A stretch of 64,000 nucleotides of DNA from Myxococcales bacterium (GTDB lineage: Bacteria; Myxococcota_A; UBA9160; UBA4427), in the NCBI GenBank assembly GCA_012959805.1, contig DUCN01000042.1, positions 227,443 to 291,442 on the forward strand, given 5' to 3'. Under the pieces are notes generated by a model that was not told the origin of the DNA, searched no databases, and was given only the letters and a program-made list of their open reading frames with translations. Position numbers and translations under genes: made by a program. This document shows, one piece after another, positions 35,806-44,643 of the stretch. Positions within the stretch are counted from its first letter, which is position 1; each line of letters opens with the position of its first letter.

Positions 35806-37712
35806 GCGAGTGGACACCGCGACAGAGCTCCGACCTATATCGCGTACCCAATTGGGGCGCAGGCTTTTTTTCGATTTCCGAAGAGGGGAGCATGCTCGTC
35901 CATCCGCGCTTGTCGGACGGGCCCAGCATCGATCTGCCCAAGCTTGCGAACGAGCTCGATCGGCGCGGACTACGACGCCCGATCTTGATTCGCTTCTCGG
36001 ACATCCTGGCCTCGAGCATAGAGGGGTTGGCTGGCTCCTTTGAGACCGCCATCGAGGAACACGAATACCAGGGTCGTTGGCGCGGCGTCTATCCGATCAA
36101 GGTCAACCAGCAGGCAAAAGTCGTTCAAGAGATCATCGAATTCGGCGCGCCCTTCGGTGTCGGGCTGGAAGCAGGAAGCAAGCCCGAACTCCTGATTGCC
36201 CTCGCGCTGCTCGACACGCCCGATGCGCTGCTCATCTGCAACGGTTATAAGGATCACGCCTATGTCGAAACCGCGCTGCTCGCACAGCGCCTTGGCCGCA
36301 ATCCAGTCATCGTGATCGATCGCTACAACGAAATCGACCTCGTCATCAAGTCTGCGGCCGTGTTGGGCATACGTCCCCATATCGGACTTCGCGCTCGCCT
36401 ATCGACGGTCGGCGCTGGCCGCTGGGTCGAATCTTCCGGGCACGTTTCAAAATTCGGACTCTCCTCCGACGAGCTCGTGCGCGTCATCGATCGCTTGCGC
36501 AGCGAAGACATGCTCGACTGCCTCGAGCTACTTCATTTTCACATCGGTTCACAGATCACGACGATTCGCGCCCATAAGGACGCACTTCGCGAGGCCATGC
36601 GAGTTTATGTCGGCCTTCATCGCCTCGGCGCGCATTCATTGCATCTACTCGACGTCGGCGGCGGGCTCGGCGTGGACTACGTCGGAGCGGGGACCGACAA
36701 CCCTTCGTCGATGAACTATTCCGAGCAGGAGTATGCGAACGATGTGATCTTCGCCGCGGAACAAATTTGTTCCGAAGCTGACATCCCCGCTCCCGACATC
36801 ATTACCGAATCAGGCCGCGCCATGACCGCCTACCACTCGATGCTGGTCTTCGATGTGATCGGCGTCGACCGGGATCAATCACATCCCGAGGCAGAGGGCA
36901 GCGAGGAATCCGACCACCCGGTGCTCCACGCGCTCCAAGAAGCCGTCGAGGCCATCTCGCCCGACAATCTTTCGGAGAGCTATCACGACCTGATGCACCG
37001 CCGCGACGAAGCCTCTTCTCTTTTTTCGCTCGGCTACCTCGATCTTCGTGGACGTGCGAAATCAGAACGCCTCTTTCGCGCCGGCTGTGTTCTCATCGGA
37101 GAGATACTCGAACAACTCGGCGAGACACCCGACACGTTCAATGACCTGCAAAGAATCCTGACCGACACCTATTTCGGAAATTTCTCGGTCTTCCAATCGG
37201 CCCCCGATGCCTGGGCGGTGAAGCAGGTCTTTCCCGTGATGCCGATTCATCGCCTGGACGAAGAACCGACGCGAAGCGCTCTCGTCGTCGACCTGACCTG
37301 CGACTCCGATGGCCGACTGGATCGATTCATCGGGGACGGTGAAGAAAAGAACTCGATTCAACTTCATTCGTGGAATGGTTCGCCCTATCTATTGGCGATT
37401 TTCCTGATCGGCGCCTATCAGGAAATCCTGGGTGACCTGCACAATCTCTTCGGGGACACCGATGCGGTCCATGTTCGACTGGACGACCAGGGTGATGGCA
37501 ACTACCAAATCGAGCACATCGTCGAAGGCGACGACGTAACCGAGGTCTTGTCGTATGTCCAATACGACCGGCGAGACCTGACCGAGCGCGTTCGAAGACT
37601 CATCGAGAAGGCGCTGCGCGAAGGCCGAATCAGCCTCGAAGACTCTGCGCTCCTCAAGCGCCGATACGACGAGGGGCTGGCCGACTACACCTATTTACAA
37701 GGCGAGAGCTAA
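35802..37712 (+). CDS. speA: Biosynthetic arginine decarboxylase
   Basis: 636 residues, normal SpeA length. PLP is bound by the Lys in GVYPIKVNQQ. Other barrel motifs are LLHFHIGSQI and LLDVGGGLGVDYVG. The C-terminal beta domain carries SLGYLDL and VDLTCDSDGRLDRFI, and a C-terminal helical bundle follows. It makes agmatine, the first step to putrescine and spermidine. The ATG overlaps the hisS stop (ATGA). No agmatinase gene is in the window, so the next step must be encoded elsewhere. Confidence 0.96.
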   Translation: MSEWTPRQSSDLYRVPNWGAGFFSISEEGSMLVHPRLSDGPSIDLPKLANELDRRGLRRPILIRFSDILASSIEGLAGSFETAIEEHEYQGRWRGVYPIKVNQQAKVVQEIIEFGAPFGVGLEAGSKPELLIALALLDTPDALLICNGYKDHAYVETALLAQRLGRNPVIVIDRYNEIDLVIKSAAVLGIRPHIGLRARLSTVGAGRWVESSGHVSKFGLSSDELVRVIDRLRSEDMLDCLELLHFHIGSQITTIRAHKDALREAMRVYVGLHRLGAHSLHLLDVGGGLGVDYVGAGTDNPSSMNYSEQEYANDVIFAAEQICSEADIPAPDIITESGRAMTAYHSMLVFDVIGVDRDQSHPEAEGSEESDHPVLHALQEAVEAISPDNLSESYHDLMHRRDEASSLFSLGYLDLRGRAKSERLFRAGCVLIGEILEQLGETPDTFNDLQRILTDTYFGNFSVFQSAPDAWAVKQVFPVMPIHRLDEEPTRSALVVDLTCDSDGRLDRFIGDGEEKNSIQLHSWNGSPYLLAIFLIGAYQEILGDLHNLFGDTDAVHVRLDDQGDGNYQIEHIVEGDDVTEVLSYVQYDRRDLTERVRRLIEKALREGRISLEDSALLKRRYDEGLADYTYLQGES

Positions 37713-37715
37713 ACC

Positions 37716-38534
37716 TTGCCAACCAAAGCAAAGAGAGCGGCGAATTCATGCCGCGTCTATTCCTGGAACGTGAATGGCATCCGCGCTGCGACGAAAAAGG
37801 GCCTCGCGGATTGGATCCGAAGGTCCAATGCCGAAATCATCGGACTACAGGAAGTTCGGGCCGGGCTCGACGTGATTCCCGCTGAAGTACTCGCACTCGA
37901 TGACTACCAACATCATTACGTCGCTGCCGAACGAAAAGGTTATTCGGGAGTTGGCCTCCTATCACGCCGGAAGCCGGATCGTCTCGACATTTCTCTCGAG
38001 GAGGAGCGCTTCGATTCCGAAGGTCGTCTTCAGATCGCCCGATTTGGCCGCCTCATCATTGCGAACGGCTATTTCCCCAATGGCTCGGGCAAGGACCGCA
38101 GCAACGATCGCGTCGAATACAAACTCGACTGGTATCGGGCGCTCTTTGATCGACTCCAGAAATGGCGCCGAGCCGGCTACCGAGTCTTAGTCATGGGTGA
38201 CTACAACACCGCCCACAAGGAAATCGACCTCGCCCGTCCGAAAGACAATCGGAAGACTTCCGGCTTCCTGATCAAAGAATGCGAAGAACTCGATCGGTGG
38301 GCCGAGGCCGGCTGGATCGATACATTTCGTGAATTCGAGAGCGGACCCGGACACTATTCATGGTGGAGCCAGCGCTTCGGTGTCCGAGCCAAGAATGTCG
38401 GTTGGCGTCTCGATTACGTCTTCGCATCACCCTCGGCCATGCCCTTCGTACGAAATGCCTTTATCGAACCAGACGTGATGGGCTCGGATCATTGTCCCGT
38501 CGGCGTGGACCTCGACCCAGCCATCTTCGACTAG
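37716..38534 (+). CDS. xth: Exodeoxyribonuclease III (AP endonuclease)
   Basis: 272 residues of the EEP nuclease family. Motifs are YSWNVNGIRA, the catalytic Glu in IGLQEVRAG, MGDYNTAHKEIDLARP, RLDYVFAS and the C-terminal GSDHCPVGVDL. It repairs abasic sites and 3' blocks. It starts with TTG 3 bases after the speA stop, so it is the third gene of hisS-speA-xth. Its TAG stop overlaps the stop of the convergent rhomboid-fold gene at CTAG. Confidence 0.95.
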   Translation: MPTKAKRAANSCRVYSWNVNGIRAATKKGLADWIRRSNAEIIGLQEVRAGLDVIPAEVLALDDYQHHYVAAERKGYSGVGLLSRRKPDRLDISLEEERFDSEGRLQIARFGRLIIANGYFPNGSGKDRSNDRVEYKLDWYRALFDRLQKWRRAGYRVLVMGDYNTAHKEIDLARPKDNRKTSGFLIKECEELDRWAEAGWIDTFREFESGPGHYSWWSQRFGVRAKNVGWRLDYVFASPSAMPFVRNAFIEPDVMGSDHCPVGVDLDPAIFD

Positions 38535-41191
38535 CTCTCGTCTTCTTGGGCGGCGTCCAGAACTTCGTGTTCATACGCCTCGACCGATGCGAAGTGCTGA
38601 AAAATCCCGTTCAAAATCTCGCGCGAGGGCAGACAATTCGCGTTTGAACCGGCCTGTAATCGATTCACCCAGGCCGTGAGTGCGGCGAGTGGATTCGGCG
38701 CGTCCGGTACGAACTGACGAGGATCGAATCGATCACTGCGGAAGCGAATCGACTTCATGGCCTCGGCGTTCTCTGCGACGGCCGAGGATCCCGACAAGAT
38801 GCAATCGACGACAAGAACCGACTTCGGCCCAAGCCCATCGATCGCGGCCATCGACAGCGTCTGAATCCGGGCGAATGGAAGCTTTGTTTTTCCTTTTGGC
38901 GACGCATCGATCTCGACATAGTCCGCGCCCATCGAAATCGGAACGGCCTCAAGTGCCTTGAGTGGCCGAAGCGCGACCTCGCCAAGTGATCGGGTCGAAT
39001 GACTCGACAGTGGCGTCACCTCGGAGGCCGGCGCATCGAAGAACATGGTCGGCTGGGCGAAGAACCCAGTCGCCGAATCCGCGACCGGCAACTCGATTGA
39101 TGCCACGGTCTCATTCGGAACGAGTGGACTGGTCAGCTCATCCGTTGCATCGACTCCGACATCAATCATCGGCGTGAGATCCGAGTCCCTCTCGTCCTCC
39201 TGCCCTGCGAAGAAATCGGAACCCGAGGCGCTCGGTCTAAAGTCGAACCCGCTTTCGCTGGCTTCGAGAGCACTCCCGTCCGGAAACTCCTCACCCAAGT
39301 CTCCCCCGAAGAGATCGACCGATTGGCCTAACACGGATGCACTTGCCAACACGGTGGTGTTTCTCAACAAGGAAGCGTCGGACAGCGAGTCGGAGTCGTT
39401 CCGATGCGACAGGACATCAGCGGTTTCTGTACTTGCTCGCCCAGAAGCGTCGCCGAAGCCATCCGCTGTGCTCGAAATCGGAGCGAGAACCCCGGACTCG
39501 GCATCTCCTTCTGCAGCCGCCGGTGCACCCGGAGCCGAGTCCGTTGACGACAAGCTCTCCAGGGAAAGAGCGCCCGCGTCAAGCGACTGTGCGGCAAGCT
39601 GAGATTCATTCGAATCCATCTGCGAAAAGTCTTCAACCGCCTCGATCGGAAAAACCGTTGCCTCGACTGCATGATGCTCAGCAGAGACCCGCCGATCGAG
39701 TTGGGACCGACTTTTGAATTCGGGTTCCGGGGGCGCCTGCTCCGCTTGATCTGCTGAATCGTCTGAAGTGGCCAGGATCGGCTCGAGCTCCGCACGTAAC
39801 TTGGCATCGAGACTCGAATCACCGATCGCAATCGCGGCCGCCCGACGGGCAAGCGACTCATCCAGATCCCGGGCAATCCGGACGATTCGAGCTGCGTGAA
39901 CGGCCGAGACACCCACATCGATGGCCGACCGAAAGGTAAAGATCGCCTCCTTTGGATGCCCAGCATCCAGAAGTGCCTCGCCTAACTTCACCGCGGCCGT
40001 CGAGTCGATCCGTACATCACATCCCTTGGCCGCAAGGGGGAACCAGTAGTCGATGGCACGAGCAATTTCGCCCTTGCGAAGCGCCTGATGAAGACTCGGA
40101 ACGATGGCTTCCGCAGCCGCCTCGGGCTGGTCGACTTCGACAGCGATCGAGAAGAAGGCCTCGGCAATTTCAGAGCTGCTCGAATCGTCACGCCACGCGG
40201 CCTGAATTAAATCGAAGGCCTGATACGGGTCGCCATCCGATAGCAACCGCGCAGCGCGCGAAACGATCGGGTTGGGCCGCTGGTTCACCCGGCGAGCGGC
40301 AATCCTGGAATCCAAATGGGTGAGCCGTAATCCGCCGGCGAACACAGCCCCGATCCCGACAGACGCACAAAACGTTGCCCAGGAAACGCTGCCCAGAGAA
40401 TCGATCCAGAAACCGCGGACAACGAACGCTTCCAATCCCAGCCATAAAGGCAGAAGAATCCACCCGGGGATCGTAAAGTGCCCCCCGAGTCCGCGAATGA
40501 AGTACGCTCCGAGCAGCGCACCCGCCAGTCCGGCAGCGCCGCTCCAAGGAACACCGCTTGAAGCATCCAGAATTCGGTAGCCCTCCGCTGAAAGCGGGAT
40601 GGCGGCCGCCACGAAGGTCGCAAAGATCAGTGAGCCCCAGGTTATTTCGAGAGCGACGCCGGCCAATAACAAGACTGCAATGGTCAGGGCGACACCGATC
40701 TCGTTGGGCTGGACGAACGCATGGATGAAATAATTCGGGGTCGGCGTTCGCGAGTCGAGCACGCCGTATTGCCAAGCCGGATCACTCGTCTGCCTGAGTT
40801 TGTAGGCGGCGGCAATAGATTCATCCAGCCGAGCCTGGGAGCGGGCCAGCATTGCGGCCGGCAAGTCCATTCGGGTGGCAGAGTTGGCCTCCGCCTCCGC
40901 AGTGAGGGCGCGCATTTCAACCAGCCATTCGCGTTCCAGAATCAGGCTGCCGGCGGTGTCCACGCTGAGCTCAGGATTGAGAACCAGGAACGAGCGAGCC
41001 TCCTCACGCACAGCTTCATACAGCCCACTCGATTGTCCTCTCTCATGCGCGAGCAAGAACGGCACGCCGGCAATTGCGGTTGCCAACAGCAGACTCACGA
41101 TCGGCAATTTATTAGGCCAACCCAATTCGATCCTCTCCCCTTTGACGCCAATGCAGGGACCGGTGCAAATGCGCAAAACCGTGGCCTTCAA
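38531..41191 (-). CDS. Rhomboid-fold membrane protein, apparently catalytically inactive, with long C-terminal extension
   Basis: 886 residues. Membrane helices at about 30-48 and 155-290 form a rhomboid-like core (HAF..LEITWG, GALLGAYFIRG). Where rhomboids have GASGA..GLLGAYF, this protein has GAAGLAGALLGAYF, putting Ala220 at the catalytic serine. An alternative alignment could use Ser217. In the last helix the active-site AHxGG is replaced by CASVGIGAVFAGG, with no histidine. A helical-repeat region follows (about 300-470), then about 250 low-complexity Ser/Asp/Glu-rich residues. The C-terminal domain (about 745-885) is globular and possibly PH-like. A pseudoprotease role such as binding membrane clients is inferred. 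Confidence 0.7.
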   Translation of the reverse strand: MKATVLRICTGPCIGVKGERIELGWPNKLPIVSLLLATAIAGVPFLLAHERGQSSGLYEAVREEARSFLVLNPELSVDTAGSLILEREWLVEMRALTAEAEANSATRMDLPAAMLARSQARLDESIAAAYKLRQTSDPAWQYGVLDSRTPTPNYFIHAFVQPNEIGVALTIAVLLLAGVALEITWGSLIFATFVAAAIPLSAEGYRILDASSGVPWSGAAGLAGALLGAYFIRGLGGHFTIPGWILLPLWLGLEAFVVRGFWIDSLGSVSWATFCASVGIGAVFAGGLRLTHLDSRIAARRVNQRPNPIVSRAARLLSDGDPYQAFDLIQAAWRDDSSSSEIAEAFFSIAVEVDQPEAAAEAIVPSLHQALRKGEIARAIDYWFPLAAKGCDVRIDSTAAVKLGEALLDAGHPKEAIFTFRSAIDVGVSAVHAARIVRIARDLDESLARRAAAIAIGDSSLDAKLRAELEPILATSDDSADQAEQAPPEPEFKSRSQLDRRVSAEHHAVEATVFPIEAVEDFSQMDSNESQLAAQSLDAGALSLESLSSTDSAPGAPAAAEGDAESGVLAPISSTADGFGDASGRASTETADVLSHRNDSDSLSDASLLRNTTVLASASVLGQSVDLFGGDLGEEFPDGSALEASESGFDFRPSASGSDFFAGQEDERDSDLTPMIDVGVDATDELTSPLVPNETVASIELPVADSATGFFAQPTMFFDAPASEVTPLSSHSTRSLGEVALRPLKALEAVPISMGADYVEIDASPKGKTKLPFARIQTLSMAAIDGLGPKSVLVVDCILSGSSAVAENAEAMKSIRFRSDRFDPRQFVPDAPNPLAALTAWVNRLQAGSNANCLPSREILNGIFQHFASVEAYEHEVLDAAQEDES

Positions 41192-41202
41192 CCGGAAGAC
41201 AC

Positions 41203-41248
41203 ACGTTCTCCGTCTAAACGGACGGAGAACGTCCCCGCCTTAGCGGGA
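41203..41248. promoter_or_regulatory. Tandem hairpins between divergent genes
   Basis: ACGTTCTCCGT, an 8-base loop, then ACGGAGAACGT (41203-41232): an 11-bp perfect palindrome in the 63-base gap between the rhomboid-fold gene and the PHP lipoprotein. A second hairpin CCCGC-CTTA-GCGGG follows at about 41235-41248. Position suggests an operator or shared 5' leader element. No T tract follows. Confidence 0.45.
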
Positions 41249-41254
41249 ATTGAT

Positions 41255-43576
41255 GTGGGCCATCACACACCGAGAGAAGTGCCCACCCCCACAGGGAGTC
41301 GAGCTCGCAACACGTTTCACAGAACATTCGGCTGGGTCGTGCTGACACTCTGTGCGTGGATTTTCGCAGGATGCAACGGGCAGGAGGATGAGTCTGCGAT
41401 CTCCTCCGATTCAATGGTCCAGACAACAGCCGACATGAATCCAAACTCTGCTCGGAACGAAGGGCGCGACGACGCCCTTTCCGAGCAAGCATCATCATTC
41501 ACGTTTCCAGACGACTGGGACAGACAGCATCCGATTCTCTCGCCTAACGCGAAAGTCGAAGCGTATCTTGGAAGCCTGGCCGAGAAAGAGATCGTCTTTC
41601 ACCCCGCAGATGGCGGCGGACGCGCCTGGCTCGTCGCGCAAACATCGATCGATACGCAGTGGCAAGCATCGGATTGGCGGCGGGCTGATGGTCCATCCCA
41701 TCGCGAAGACCCTTCACCACCCGTACCCGTCTCCACCGCACAGAAGATTGAGTTAGTCTTCGAAGTTGGGCCTCTGGGAATTCGCGAAGGCGGAATCCTA
41801 TACGTCATGCCCGAGCCCTTCTGGTCTTGGAGCGAAGCCCAGGCCGAGACCCCCTATCTAGTCGGATATACGACCGCGACCGCACGTCTCGCCGACGTCG
41901 AGCTCGTGCCCATGGTCGGTGGCGGGATCTTTCGAGTCGAAGGCCGTGCGCTCGAACCCGGGGAACAAATCGACATCGTCCTCGGGGCTGGATCCATGGG
42001 CACGATCGTCGACGAATTCGCTGGACGAGAGGCCGAAATTTTGGTGGCCGTGGATGCCGACGGCGACGGCACACGGCGTTGGATAGAGAAATCCGCCCGT
42101 CTCCATATTGGCGCGCGCGCCGGGACACGAATCATCGCCCTGGGCCCAGCCGACGTCGCTCCCGGGTCATCCATCGAACTCAACATCGCAATCGTCGACG
42201 AGCGGGGAAACCGAGCCCTGTGGCCGGACCATATTCGGGAACCCAATGCGAACGATGATCGTGTGGACCTTCGCGGCGATCGCCGTGTCGCGAGTGAATT
42301 CGAGATCGACGTGATTCAGGGTCCTTCTCTCGAGATGCTAGGTCTAAATCCTCGGGTCGAGCTGGACGGCCCGGCCGCAGACGCCCATCGAATTCGATTC
42401 ACCGCACCCAACACGCCCGACACGATCCGATTGGTGATTCGTGGACGAGGCGCGCTCGCGGATTTCGAATCCGTGGTCAATCCAATCGTCGTGCGGAATT
42501 CAAAGACTCGACTGATCTGGGCCGACCTTCATGGTCATACCGGACTCTCCGACGGGACCGGCACGCCGGAAGATTATTTCAGGTACGCGCGCGAGATCGC
42601 TCGCCTAGATGCCATCGCACTCACCGACCATGACCATTGGGGCGTCCGTCCGATCGACGAATTCCACGAAATCGCCGATCGAATCCTCACAACCTCCGAG
42701 CGTTTTCATGATCCCGGGCGCTTCGTCACCATCCCCGGATACGAATGGACCAGCTGGCTACACGGCCATCGGCACGTTCTCTACTTCGACGAAGATGTTG
42801 CGCAGACCCCCATCTATTCCTCCATCGACCCCGCAACGGATCGGCCGGACGAACTCTGGGATGCCTTGCGCGGCCGGAACGCGCTCACCTTCGCTCATCA
42901 TTCCGCCGGCGAACCCGTCGCGACGAACTGGTTCTTTCCACCAGATCCACTGCTCGAACCGCTGACTGAAATCTCCTCTATTCATGGCATGAGCGAAGCC
43001 GACGACGTGCCGATTCCCGTCGCCGGCGCGATCCCCGGCAATTTCGTTCGAGACGTTCTGCTGCGAGGCGCACGGCTTGGCTTCATCGGCAGCGGCGACT
43101 CACATGACGGCCATCCGGGTCTCGCCAAACTCGCCGCCGGTGACCAAGGCGGACTTGCCGGCATATTCACGACAAGTCTCGATCGCAAGGGACTCCTGGG
43201 CGCCATGCGCGCAAGACACACCTTCGCAACGAATGGAATCCGACCCTGGCTCTCGGTTTCGATCGATGCGACAGCAATGGGGGGAGGGCTAGCGGTTTCG
43301 TCCACGGCACCGGCGAATCATCGACTGCATATCCGCTACGAGGCCACAGCGCCCATCCTTCGCATCGATCTCATTCGCAGCGGTCGAGTGGCACTGATCG
43401 ATGGGGACGGGGCCCTCTCGCTCGACTTCGAACGAATCATTCCGCCGCTCGTCCCGGGCGATTTTCATTATGTCCGAATCATTCAGGAAGGAGGAGGAGT
43501 CGCGTGGTCGAGTCCGATTTTCGCGGACCGGGCCGAGCTAGAGATCGCACCGAACGCTGGATCTCCCGACAACTAA
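41255..43576 (+). CDS. PHP/DUF3604 domain lipoprotein
   Basis: About 773 residues from GTG at 41255; an alternative GTG is at 41279, and there is no ATG. A signal peptide with a lipobox (WIFAGC) predicts membrane lipidation. Residues to about 400 are beta-rich. The metal-binding PHP core begins IWADLHGHTGLSDGTGTPEDY and continues with ALTDHDHW, FVTIPGYEWTSW, ALTFAHHSAG and FIGSGDSHDG. These His/Asp clusters should bind two or three metal ions, giving a phosphoesterase or related hydrolase outside the cytoplasm. DUF3604 substrates are unknown. It is divergent from the rhomboid-fold gene. Confidence 0.85.
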   Translation: MGHHTPREVPTPTGSRARNTFHRTFGWVVLTLCAWIFAGCNGQEDESAISSDSMVQTTADMNPNSARNEGRDDALSEQASSFTFPDDWDRQHPILSPNAKVEAYLGSLAEKEIVFHPADGGGRAWLVAQTSIDTQWQASDWRRADGPSHREDPSPPVPVSTAQKIELVFEVGPLGIREGGILYVMPEPFWSWSEAQAETPYLVGYTTATARLADVELVPMVGGGIFRVEGRALEPGEQIDIVLGAGSMGTIVDEFAGREAEILVAVDADGDGTRRWIEKSARLHIGARAGTRIIALGPADVAPGSSIELNIAIVDERGNRALWPDHIREPNANDDRVDLRGDRRVASEFEIDVIQGPSLEMLGLNPRVELDGPAADAHRIRFTAPNTPDTIRLVIRGRGALADFESVVNPIVVRNSKTRLIWADLHGHTGLSDGTGTPEDYFRYAREIARLDAIALTDHDHWGVRPIDEFHEIADRILTTSERFHDPGRFVTIPGYEWTSWLHGHRHVLYFDEDVAQTPIYSSIDPATDRPDELWDALRGRNALTFAHHSAGEPVATNWFFPPDPLLEPLTEISSIHGMSEADDVPIPVAGAIPGNFVRDVLLRGARLGFIGSGDSHDGHPGLAKLAAGDQGGLAGIFTTSLDRKGLLGAMRARHTFATNGIRPWLSVSIDATAMGGGLAVSSTAPANHRLHIRYEATAPILRIDLIRSGRVALIDGDGALSLDFERIIPPLVPGDFHYVRIIQEGGGVAWSSPIFADRAELEIAPNAGSPDN

Positions 43577-43606
43577 CATTGAATTGAAGAACTTGCAGCG
43601 CGGCCT

Positions 43607-43903
43607 CTAGAGTCGGAACCGATCAATGTTTTCTTCGAGTCGCTGCGCATGTGCGGCGAGATCCGAAACGGTTTCGTTTGCCTGGACGGCCTGCTCGTCA
43701 TTGAAGAGCAATGAAGCTTTGGAGTTGCCACCAATCACGCGAGCAACTCCGATCAGATTTTCGTTCGTCATGTCCTGGAACTGAAGAAACGCCGTGCCTG
43801 AGAGCGCGCCGGCGGTCAGGAGCAGGACTAGCCCGGCCGTGGCCAAGAACTCGCATACGATCCGCTGCTGAATTGAATTGCGACCGACGTCGAATTCGCT
43901 CAT
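43607..43903 (-). CDS. Small membrane protein: CHASE8-like sensor fragment joined to a chemoreceptor-like tail
   Basis: 98 residues. One membrane helix (about 17-41) is followed by ARVIGGNSKASLLFNDEQAV, the hallmark of the periplasmic CHASE8 domain in YfiN-type diguanylate cyclases and related receptors. The next segment (ANETVSDLAAHAQRLEENIDRFRL) resembles the extreme C-terminus of methyl-accepting chemotaxis proteins. HAMP and signalling or GGDEF domains are absent, and the ORF ends cleanly 30 bases from the convergent gene. It may be an internal deletion product or a genuine mini-receptor. It lies 8 bases behind a YfiR-like gene. Confidence 0.65.
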   Translation of the reverse strand: MSEFDVGRNSIQQRIVCEFLATAGLVLLLTAGALSGTAFLQFQDMTNENLIGVARVIGGNSKASLLFNDEQAVQANETVSDLAAHAQRLEENIDRFRL

Positions 43904-43911
43904 ACCACGAC

Positions 43912-44448
43912 CTACCTCACGACCTTCGCCAGCCGAAGAAGGCGCGAACTGACTTTGAGCCCAGCCGCTTTCGCTGCATCCGCGTTGATCTCGAAACGGA
44001 TGCGGCTCTCTGAACCAATGAAGTTGGAGATCCCGCCCGCCGTTGCGAATTCCTCGCGGTCGGAAACGCTGAAGACGCTTTGTCCGCGAAGAGACGCAAC
44101 AGCATCATCGTGCGCGGTATCGAGATCGTGGCCGCTGAAGAGAATGTGGCAACCGCTCGTGAGTTCCAGTTTGGCGATCGAACGGACGGCGGCGGAGCGA
44201 TTGCCGACACGCTTTTCGGACACTACGCGAGTCACCACATCCGAAAAATCGCCCGATCCAAGAAGACAGATCTCGACGGGCGAATCAGATCGATCGAAGG
44301 CATTCTTGGGCCATTCCACATAGCACGCAAAATTGAAAAGGAAGGCGGCCATGATCGGGTCTTCGGACTGTGCTTTGGCTTTTGGCGCAAACAGAAGCGA
44401 AGTTGCAAAAAGGGCAATAAACGCCGCCAGCAATGCACCCATTGGCAC
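43912..44448 (-). CDS. YfiR family periplasmic protein (DUF4154)
   Basis: 178 residues with a signal peptide (to about AKAQS) and the YfiR pattern: AAFLFNFACYVEWP, VEICLLGSGDF, GCHILFSGHD, GQSVFSVSDREEFATAGGISNFI, IRFEINADAAKAAGLKVSSRLLRLAKVV. In Pseudomonas, YfiR is a periplasmic inhibitor of the diguanylate cyclase YfiN, which it binds through the CHASE8 domain. Here the next gene encodes only a CHASE8-like fragment. One cysteine pair (CHILF and an upstream Cys) could be redox-active, as described for YfiR. Confidence 0.88.
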   Translation of the reverse strand: MPMGALLAAFIALFATSLLFAPKAKAQSEDPIMAAFLFNFACYVEWPKNAFDRSDSPVEICLLGSGDFSDVVTRVVSEKRVGNRSAAVRSIAKLELTSGCHILFSGHDLDTAHDDAVASLRGQSVFSVSDREEFATAGGISNFIGSESRIRFEINADAAKAAGLKVSSRLLRLAKVVR

Positions 44449-44643
44449 TGCTCGTCACCGGCATCGAACGCTTCTAATCTCACTCGCTCGAAACACGCTT
44501 CGAACTCCAGATAGGAAGCCGGGTGCTTCCACAGTGAATTGCATCGCCAACTCGTCGGCGAAAAACGATCCCTCCATGAGAAACGACACTCATGCGAGGC
44601 GAATTACCCACATTCCGGGTTCAGCACCTCCATTCAAAGCCAG

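Noticed and set aside
40721-41254. Upstream extension of the PHP lipoprotein ORF
   Set aside because: Antisense to the rhomboid-fold gene; the signal peptide and lipobox begin after about 41255.
43577-43606. Continuation of the CHASE8 protein as a frameshifted GGDEF domain
   Set aside because: Only 30 bases remain before the convergent PHP gene, and no GGDEF or HAMP sequence was seen in other frames.
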